From Saprospiraceae bacterium (GTDB lineage Bacteria > Bacteroidota > Bacteroidia > Chitinophagales > Saprospiraceae): 64,000 nt of DNA. Positions within the stretch are counted from its first letter, which is position 1; the number at the start of each line of letters is the position of its first letter. The position numbers and the translations under genes were made by a program. Under the pieces are notes generated by a model, which made no database searches, was not told the origin of the DNA, and saw only the letters and a program-made list of their open reading frames with translations. The stretch covers positions 620,001 through 684,000 of the forward strand of contig JADJJL010000007.1 of assembly GCA_016710265.1 (NCBI GenBank). Direction: 5' to 3'. This document shows positions 60,141 to 64,000 of the stretch, piece by piece.

Positions 60141-61586
60141 ATGAAATATCTACTCTCCATCTTTTTGATTTTAATTGGCAGCTTGATATTTGCCCAAAAT
60201 GGTATCAGCTGGAATGCTGCTATGAATTTATCTACCAATACTTATGGAAATGCATTTCCACGCTTGGCCATCAACCGTGCTGGCGATCCTATGGTGGTCT
60301 GGGGAAGAATGAGTGATCAGTCTGTGATGTTTTCCCGATGGAATGGGACCGCCTTTACAACACCTGTAAAACTTAATCCTCATGGACTTACTGTCGCCAG
60401 CGCCAACTGGATGGGACCTGATATTGCAGCATTTGGTGATACAGTCTATGTCGTGGTTAAAAGAACTCCCGAAAGTATTCATACCAATCGTTTACACATT
60501 TTTACTTCATTTGATGGAGGTGTCTCTTTTAAACCACCGGTAGAATTGGCATTTATCGCGGATAGCTTTTCCCGCTTTCCAACTGTAAGTACAGACCTCA
60601 AAGGAAATCCCATTGTGGCTTATATGAAATTTAATTCTTCATTTTTGGACAGTCGCTGGGTGGTGACAAAATCAAATGACTACGGAAATACCTTTGAAGT
60701 CGATGTAAAAGCCAGTGGCTGGGGAAATTCAGCGGAAGTTTGTGATTGTTGCCCTGGGTCGCTCGTCTCAAGCGATGATTATACAGCCTTAGTGTATCGT
60801 GACAATAATAGAAACTTACGAGATATTTGGACCGGTATTTCATCTGACGAAGGAGTAAGTTTTTCATCAGGTTTTGAGGTAGATAATAACAATTGGACAG
60901 TAAACACTTGCCCTGCCAGTGGACCTGACGGCGTGATTGTTGGGGATACCCTTTACTCCACTTTTATGAGTGGAAAAGGAGGCGTTTATCGAAATTATCT
61001 TAGCAAATCATCTATAAAAAATAGAACTGCATATAGTGTAGTTGGCTTAACTGGAGCCATTACCGGTTTAGGCACTCAAAACTTTCCACGAATTGCCCAT
61101 GCCGGAAATGCAATTGCCATAGTTTGGAGACAAAACATTGTCAATACCGCTCAACTACCCATTTTATTTACCAATGACCTCACCAAAGGATTTAGTTCGA
61201 CCTATGATTTAGTAGATTCTGACAATATTACCAATACGGATGTTGCCCTGAGTGCATCAAAAGTGTATGTGGTATGGCAAGATGATGGAACAGGAACCAT
61301 AAAATTTAGAAGCGGAATATATGAACCAATCAGCACTCAAATGGATCATGTAAACCAAAATGAATTTTCAATATTCCCAAATCCAATCTCTGACGAAATA
61401 AATATTATTTCTAATTCCAATTTTGAATGCTCAGTGAACATTTATAATGCTTTAGGCTTGGAGTTAATCTCTTCTACTAAAAATTCAAATCATAAAATAA
61501 ATACCAAGCATTTTTCAAAAGGAATCTATTTTGTAAAAATACAGTCGAAAAATAACTCTCAGACAAAAATAATAGTAAAACAATAA
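60141..61586 (+). CDS. Sialidase-fold (BNR propeller-like) protein with T9SS type A sorting domain
   Basis: A 481-residue secreted protein: signal peptide to about 18 (LIFAQ), then a six-bladed propeller pattern with Asp-box-like turns (FTSFDGGVSFKPP, KSNDYGNTFEV, SSDEGVSFSSG). The catalytic Arg triad of true sialidases is not evident. The C-terminus (IFPNPISDEINIIS, FSKGIYFVKIQSK) is a T9SS type A domain. It is followed by a histidine phosphatase gene. Confidence 0.8.
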   Translation: MKYLLSIFLILIGSLIFAQNGISWNAAMNLSTNTYGNAFPRLAINRAGDPMVVWGRMSDQSVMFSRWNGTAFTTPVKLNPHGLTVASANWMGPDIAAFGDTVYVVVKRTPESIHTNRLHIFTSFDGGVSFKPPVELAFIADSFSRFPTVSTDLKGNPIVAYMKFNSSFLDSRWVVTKSNDYGNTFEVDVKASGWGNSAEVCDCCPGSLVSSDDYTALVYRDNNRNLRDIWTGISSDEGVSFSSGFEVDNNNWTVNTCPASGPDGVIVGDTLYSTFMSGKGGVYRNYLSKSSIKNRTAYSVVGLTGAITGLGTQNFPRIAHAGNAIAIVWRQNIVNTAQLPILFTNDLTKGFSSTYDLVDSDNITNTDVALSASKVYVVWQDDGTGTIKFRSGIYEPISTQMDHVNQNEFSIFPNPISDEINIISNSNFECSVNIYNALGLELISSTKNSNHKINTKHFSKGIYFVKIQSKNNSQTKIIVKQ

Positions 61587-61628
61587 GTAATTATTTTTTC
61601 TAAATAATAAATAACCATAAAACTGAAA

Positions 61629-62177
61629 GTGAATAAATTTTTATCATATTTCTTATATATAATTCCGCTGACCTTAATGTCAAGTAGTTGTAACCGGGGC
61701 ACTATCAATAGTCAAAATACTGAACCCATCACTACCATTATTTTGGTTAGACATGCAGAAAAAATTGGAGAAACTGATGAACTTGATCCCGTACTTGGTC
61801 TAAATAGAAGTCAAGAGTTGGCAAGGATGTATTCTAATTCTAGTATTCAACATATATATTCTTCCAATTATAACCGAACTATAAAAACTGCTCAACCGTT
61901 GGCTGATCTCCTTGGTCTCCAAATCAATCTATACTCTACTGACAATCTAGCAATCCTTACTCAAAAAATAAAATCTGAACATAAAGGAGAAGTGATCCTT
62001 GTGATTGGACACAGTAACACCATACCAAAAACCATCCAATTATTAGACAGCGCAACAAGTTTCCCGGATATTCCTTCCCATGAATATGACAATCTTTATA
62101 CGGTCATTCTTACAGAAAATGCAAAAACTAAAGTGATCAAAAAGAAATATGGACTGAAGTCTCCAACGAAAGAATAA
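61629..62177 (+). CDS. Histidine phosphatase superfamily lipoprotein
   Basis: A 182-residue protein with GTG start and lipobox (MSSSC, Cys21). The phosphatase core shows LVRHAEK (R41, H42), a proton-donor-like ARMYSNSSIQHIYSSNYNRT stretch and VIGHSNTIP with the second catalytic His near residue 127. It acts in the envelope. The stop codon is the first word of a hexamer repeat. A TTG or later ATG start would remove the signal, so GTG is favoured. Confidence 0.8.
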   Translation: MNKFLSYFLYIIPLTLMSSSCNRGTINSQNTEPITTIILVRHAEKIGETDELDPVLGLNRSQELARMYSNSSIQHIYSSNYNRTIKTAQPLADLLGLQINLYSTDNLAILTQKIKSEHKGEVILVIGHSNTIPKTIQLLDSATSFPDIPSHEYDNLYTVILTENAKTKVIKKKYGLKSPTKE

Positions 62178-62216
62178 GACAAAGACTAAGACTAAAACTA
62201 AGACAAAGACTAAGAC
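62175..62216 (+). repeat. Hexamer tandem repeat (T/A)AAGAC
   Basis: Seven successive hexamers (TAAGAC, AAAGAC, TAAGAC, TAAAAC, TAAGAC, AAAGAC, TAAGAC) begin at the stop codon of the histidine phosphatase gene. A simple repeat of slippage type. Confidence 0.85.
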
Positions 62217-62281
62217 AAAAAAATAATTTATCATTCTTTCAAAACTCGATAACAATAAATATAAATTAATTTGACTTCATA

Positions 62282-63553
62282 ATGAAACAGGTATATTTAC
62301 TTTTCTTTTTATCGTTTCTAATTTCAGTTAGAATTTATTCCCAACCAAATTGTTCGGCATCCAGCACCGGATTTATTCCCATCAATGATTTAGGTACAAA
62401 TATTTCCCCATTGACAGGACAAATGGGAGGATTGTATCCCGGTGGTTCCAATTATTTGCCGGGTGATCATAAAAATGCTGGACTTGAATTGGCTTCACAA
62501 ATTGAATGCTTAGATATAAATGGCAATCCTGATCCTTACAATGGAAAGGTTGTATGGCTGAGTATTGGAATGTCCAACTGCACTCAAGAAACCCAAAGAT
62601 TTATTCCACTTGCAAATGCATTCCCCACCAAAAATCCAAAATTGCTTTTAGTGGATGGTGCTCAAGGAGGACAAACCGCACAAGTCATTTCTGCACCTTG
62701 GCATTCCAATTATTCCACTTTTTGGAATACGGTCAACAATAGGCTGACCAATCAAGGGGTGAGTGCCCAGCAGGTTCAAATAATTTGGTTAAAGGAAGCA
62801 AATCAAGCGGGTAATACCCCTCCCACTCAGCATTATGATTCTTTGTTGGTTCAATTAAAAAGAATTACCCATGAATTAAAAAAACGATTCCCCAATGTTA
62901 AACTGTGTTATGTAGCGAGCAGAATTTCTGCACGCTATGCAACAACTACTCTCAATCACGAACCCTATGCATACTTAACAGGATGGGCGGTTAAAAAAAT
63001 GATCGAAGATCAAATTATGGGTGATCCTCAACTTAGATTTTCCGGACCAGATGCCAAATCACCGTGGCTCTCTTGGGGAATTTATATGTGGTCAGATGGA
63101 AACACACCACAAATTAGCAATCCGGATATTTTTTATAATTGTCCAACGGATTTTATGAACGATGGCATTCATCCTTCAACAGCCGGAGCGCAAAAAGTTG
63201 GAAATCTATTGTTGAAATTCTTTAGTACAGATTCTACTTCTATTCCTTGGTTTCTTGGAAACCCATGTTCAGTAAGTAGCAGCAACAATTTGGATGATTC
63301 TGAAAACAATTTTACCATTCATCCCAATCCGACAAACGGTTTTATAAACGTCAGCTCAAATAATCAAACCAAACTTAATTTTGAGTGTAAAATCATCAAT
63401 CTCCATGGCCAGGTGGTCTTTTATAAAAAAATAACTTCCATCACGAAGCATACCCCTTTAGATATTTCACATCTTCAAGCTGGCGTTTATAAAATAATAA
63501 TTGTCCAGGAAAAAAAGATCCAAATGCTGCAAAATTTAATGGTAAACCAATAA
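62282..63553 (+). CDS. SGNH/GDSL-type hydrolase-like protein with T9SS type A sorting domain
   Basis: A 423-residue secreted protein; signal peptide 1-21 (RIYSQ). The N-terminal block WLSIGMSNCTQE with Ser98 stands where SGNH esterases have GDSN, and DGIHPSTAG near 295 matches the block V Asp-His pair. A sialate O-acetylesterase-like or other carbohydrate esterase activity is a reasonable inference. The C-terminus (IHPNPTNGFINVSS, LQAGVYKIIIVQ) is a T9SS type A domain. Confidence 0.75.
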   Translation: MKQVYLLFFLSFLISVRIYSQPNCSASSTGFIPINDLGTNISPLTGQMGGLYPGGSNYLPGDHKNAGLELASQIECLDINGNPDPYNGKVVWLSIGMSNCTQETQRFIPLANAFPTKNPKLLLVDGAQGGQTAQVISAPWHSNYSTFWNTVNNRLTNQGVSAQQVQIIWLKEANQAGNTPPTQHYDSLLVQLKRITHELKKRFPNVKLCYVASRISARYATTTLNHEPYAYLTGWAVKKMIEDQIMGDPQLRFSGPDAKSPWLSWGIYMWSDGNTPQISNPDIFYNCPTDFMNDGIHPSTAGAQKVGNLLLKFFSTDSTSIPWFLGNPCSVSSSNNLDDSENNFTIHPNPTNGFINVSSNNQTKLNFECKIINLHGQVVFYKKITSITKHTPLDISHLQAGVYKIIIVQEKKIQMLQNLMVNQ

Positions 63554-63635
63554 ATATACTCTGTAATTTTAAACAATATTCATAAAACTTTATTTTCTTC
63601 AGAATTCAATTCAAACTAAATCTGAATCTTCTTTC

Positions 63636-64000
63636 ATGAAAACTTTTATCATCCATGTAGGCACTGCCACAGAAAGAATGAAACACATGCAAGTGCAGTT
63701 GAAAGATAAAAATCTGGACACAGAATTTATCTTGCGGGGAAACAAGGAAGATCTATCTGATGAAATTATGGAAAAGTATTTTACAGGCGAGCTTAAATAC
63801 GTTTCCAATGGCACTTCTTGTGTATATAAACATCTCTTGGCATATACTGAAATAATAAAACATCAAATTGAAATTGCTTTAGTATTGGAAGACGATATTT
63901 TTTTTCATTCAAACTTTATGGCCAGTTTGTCAAAGATTACTGCTGAAATAAAAAGAGATCAACTTTCCAATTTTGTCATTAGTCTTGAGGATTCTAGCCT
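63636..64000 (+). CDS. Glycosyltransferase family 25-like protein, 3' truncated by window end
   Basis: 121 codons are visible from ATG 63636 (MKTFIIHVGTATERMKHMQV). The N-terminal strand and ERM motif and VLEDDIFFHSNF at 83-94 (Glu-Asp-Asp for metal/nucleotide-sugar) are typical of GT25 LPS-type transferases. It would add a sugar, often galactose, to a glycan. The gene runs off the window. Confidence 0.75.
   Translation, partial: MKTFIIHVGTATERMKHMQVQLKDKNLDTEFILRGNKEDLSDEIMEKYFTGELKYVSNGTSCVYKHLLAYTEIIKHQIEIALVLEDDIFFHSNFMASLSKITAEIKRDQLSNFVISLEDSS

Overview
The window reads as chromosome of a member of the Bacteroidota, most likely class Saprospiria; the class assignment is inference. The support is: AT-rich DNA by eye; nine cargo proteins with type IX secretion (T9SS) C-terminal sorting domains (eight type A, one type B); many Bacteroidota-style promoters with a TAnnTTTG -7 box a short way before the start codon; and Bacteroidota forms of LptD, CreD and the MCE protein. 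I saw no rRNA, tRNA, CRISPR array or phage module, and no T9SS machinery.

Layout. 1-7 kb: a truncated PKD/LamG T9SS protein, kbl, a DUF1800/DUF1501 pair and a sugar-nucleotidyltransferase. 7.1-8.3 kb: a dense repeat patch containing a GxxExxY (PD-(D/E)XK-like) gene between 25-bp inverted repeats, plus two 120-bp internally deleted copies of the same unit. 8.3-16 kb: envelope genes (lptD divergent from an amidase, then an MlaD-like protein), an APC permease and homogentisate dioxygenase. 16-25 kb: a large beta-helix T9SS protein, a BrkB-like protein behind a perfect 22-bp palindrome, a membrane protein plus winged-helix regulator next to creD, a DoxX-like protein and a lipoprotein. 25.5-28.5 kb: hipBA with an operator array, and small genes. 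28.5-41 kb: T9SS proteins around an ECF sigma factor and a protein that seems to join an anti-sigma-like N-terminus to an outer-membrane barrel. 41-51 kb: accessory-type DNA with two ArsR/SRPBCC operons of identical promoter layout, an ABC exporter, two ParD/RelB-like antitoxins each followed by a wrecked ParE-like toxin, and a second ECF sigma factor. 51-53.5 kb: a metalloid-type operon (ArsR, Cys-rich DUF6428 protein, aquaporin, metallophosphoesterase). 53.5-60 kb: an RND tripartite efflux operon. 60-64 kb: two more T9SS proteins, a histidine phosphatase and the start of a GT25 glycosyltransferase.

The genes are mostly short operons with envelope, secretion and stress themes. The strongest candidates for undescribed biology are the GxxExxY inverted-repeat element with its 120-bp derivatives, the sigma factor / barrel-fused membrane protein / secreted-protein cluster at 32.8-39.3 kb, and several operator arrays that can be read directly from the sequence. 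All family names come from motif recognition by eye; no database search was run.
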